From Cyanobacteria bacterium HKST-UBA02 (GTDB taxonomy: Bacteria > Cyanobacteriota > Vampirovibrionia > Obscuribacterales > Obscuribacteraceae), in contig JAGQHH010000447.1 of NCBI GenBank assembly GCA_020431945.1, positions 1 to 23,754 of the forward strand: a stretch of DNA of 23,754 nt, in the 5' to 3' direction. The notes beneath the pieces are model-generated. The model was not told where the DNA came from, did not search any database, and saw only the letters and a list, made by a program, of their open reading frames with translations. Numbering within the stretch: the stretch's first letter is position 1; each line of letters begins with the position of its first letter. Below are positions 22,781-23,754 of this stretch, piece after piece. The position numbers were made by a program, and so were the translations under genes.

Positions 22781-23677
22781 CTACTTCTTCTTCGTGATCT
22801 TCTGTACTGTGCCGAAGCCTGCAAATGCCTCTGCGACGAAGATGACCAGTCCTTTGCCTTTCTTGTCGGTCAAAAGCCAGGGGTGAGTCTCGAATGTCTG
22901 TTGCTCGTATGATTCAAACGGCTTGATTTCTCCATACCGCTTGCGCGCTCCCTCGAAATCGAGCCAGTAGACCGTTATGGTCTCATCCGTCTCATTGTCG
23001 AATCGCACATATGTCGAGGTGTCCGAATGTATCGACTTGAGCTTGCCTTCCTTGCCGACAGGCAAGGCCTTCAGCTGTTTCCATGCATCTTTGTCATCGT
23101 CCTTGCAATCGTCATCTCCGTCATCGTCTTCGAAATTCAGATTGACTGGCTGCCTTTTCATTCCACCCTTCCTGCTGCATTGACAGTCAGTGGTGGGCAC
23201 GTTTTTTGCTACTTTTTCGAAGGAGACATCATCAATCCAGACGTGACCCTTGCCGCCGAGCATAACGCCAAAGGCAATATTAGTGCTATCTTCCGGTACA
23301 TCCAGCACGATGTCGCAGCGCGTCCATTCGGTGGTTCCCTTGATCTGGCGCGTGCACATGTTGTCGAAAGAGAGCATGTCGCGTCGTCTCTTACCATCCA
23401 CACGCATCCAGGGAGCCACCCAGCCAGATACCTTTTTTGTCTTGACCCAGAGCGACATGCGTACGCGTTTTTCAAGGAACTTGTCGGGGCTCATCTGCTG
23501 CATGAGTGTTCCCCAGGCCGATGCGCTTGAAAGAGTTTTGTTGCTATACATATGGGCGCACTGCGTGCCGCTGTGTGCTGTGGAGCGGTCTATCTCTGCG
23601 CTAAACTCGGAGGGATTGGCGCCGGAAATGAACCAGCCCTTCGGGGGTCTGGGCTCTTTTCTGGTTTGTTTTGGCAT
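22781..23677 (-). CDS. Jelly-roll domain fused to a bacterial VHL beta domain
   Basis: 298 residues. Residues ~12-155 are a carbohydrate-binding-like jelly roll (GWFISGANPSEFSAEID, RVRMSLWVKTKKVSGWVAPW, then VDG, LSFDNM and GHVWIDDVSFEKV), a module also seen joined to AraC-type regulators. A Cys-containing linker (165-200) has acidic runs (FEDDDGDDDCKDDDKD). Residues ~222-283 match the beta domain of von Hippel-Lindau protein: YVRFDNETDETITVYWLDFEGARKRYGEI and FETHPWLL in pieces. Trp238, Tyr248, His265 and Trp267 align without gaps to human Trp88, Tyr98, His115 and Trp117; Ser111 is Thr261. No signal peptide. Its role is unknown, perhaps binding hydroxylated peptides. Confidence 0.85.
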   Translation of the reverse strand: MPKQTRKEPRPPKGWFISGANPSEFSAEIDRSTAHSGTQCAHMYSNKTLSSASAWGTLMQQMSPDKFLEKRVRMSLWVKTKKVSGWVAPWMRVDGKRRRDMLSFDNMCTRQIKGTTEWTRCDIVLDVPEDSTNIAFGVMLGGKGHVWIDDVSFEKVAKNVPTTDCQCSRKGGMKRQPVNLNFEDDDGDDDCKDDDKDAWKQLKALPVGKEGKLKSIHSDTSTYVRFDNETDETITVYWLDFEGARKRYGEIKPFESYEQQTFETHPWLLTDKKGKGLVIFVAEAFAGFGTVQKITKKK

Positions 23678-23754
23678 GTTCTTACCATTCTGGGATTCTT
23701 TGTATTGGGTGCCACAACTCCATAAAAATCAAACGACTCGCTCCCGACCAGCGA

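Noticed and set aside
1..23754. tRNA, rRNA, insertion sequence or CRISPR array
   Set aside because: No T-loop-like tRNA block, transposase frame, terminal repeat pair or regular repeat array was seen.

Overview
The window reads as chromosome of a Gram-negative bacterium with moderately high GC. It has dense genes on both strands, short intergenic gaps, many Sec-type signal peptides, and a proton-driven RND efflux pump. The mix is a Hanks-type Ser/Thr kinase with a leucine-rich-repeat (LRR) ectodomain, orphan LRR, LRV, HEAT and TPR proteins, HEAT units with an 'LDSD.FREREKA' motif of planctomycete type, and long acidic proteins with no recognisable family. This suits a lineage such as Candidatus Obscuribacterales/Melainabacteria (Vampirovibrionia) or, less likely, Planctomycetes or Acidobacteria. 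That placement is inference; no rRNA or tRNA was seen.

Positions 1-5472 (minus strand) look like one signalling operon read right to left: a membrane sensor with HAMP and GHKL ATPase but no histidine phospho-acceptor domain, a membrane-anchored LRR protein, a Ser/Thr kinase with C-terminal LRRs (start overlaps the previous stop by 4 bp), and two acidic unknown proteins, the last cut by the window edge. Head-to-head with it at 5488 is a small RBBP9/YdeN-like hydrolase coupled to a RibD-C/DHFR-like reductase. Then follow a secreted unknown, an LRV-repeat protein with a good terminator, and an XRE-receiver fusion regulator.

Positions 8584-8902 are a regulatory intergenic region with a 12-bp-arm inverted repeat against the promoter of a sigma-70 family factor (8903-9856). 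A half-site of the same motif lies at the start of the XRE-receiver gene. Next come a holin-like membrane protein, a small membrane protein, a large exported unknown, a TPR protein and a protein with duplicated HEAT-like units.

Positions 14678-19228 hold a 59-codon PAS-domain ORF that looks like a remnant, a CzcA/CusA-type heavy-metal RND pump, a phytochelatin-synthase-like cysteine peptidase with its Cys-His-Asp triad, and a coupled small unknown. Together they suggest metal or thiol homeostasis.

Positions 19251-21707 are a visibly more A/T-rich accessory stretch: an XRE/PIN toxin-antitoxin pair with repeated operator-like sequence, a TonB-C-like protein with a zinc ribbon, a small membrane protein and a Cys-rich protein. 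The window ends with a secreted TonB-C-like protein and a protein joining a jelly-roll domain to a bacterial von Hippel-Lindau (VHL) beta domain whose hydroxyproline-pocket residues are largely kept.

The points most worth following are the VHL-beta fusion, the histidine-less sensor/LRR/kinase operon, the motif shared by the XRE-receiver and sigma-factor genes, and the phytochelatin-synthase/RND pairing.
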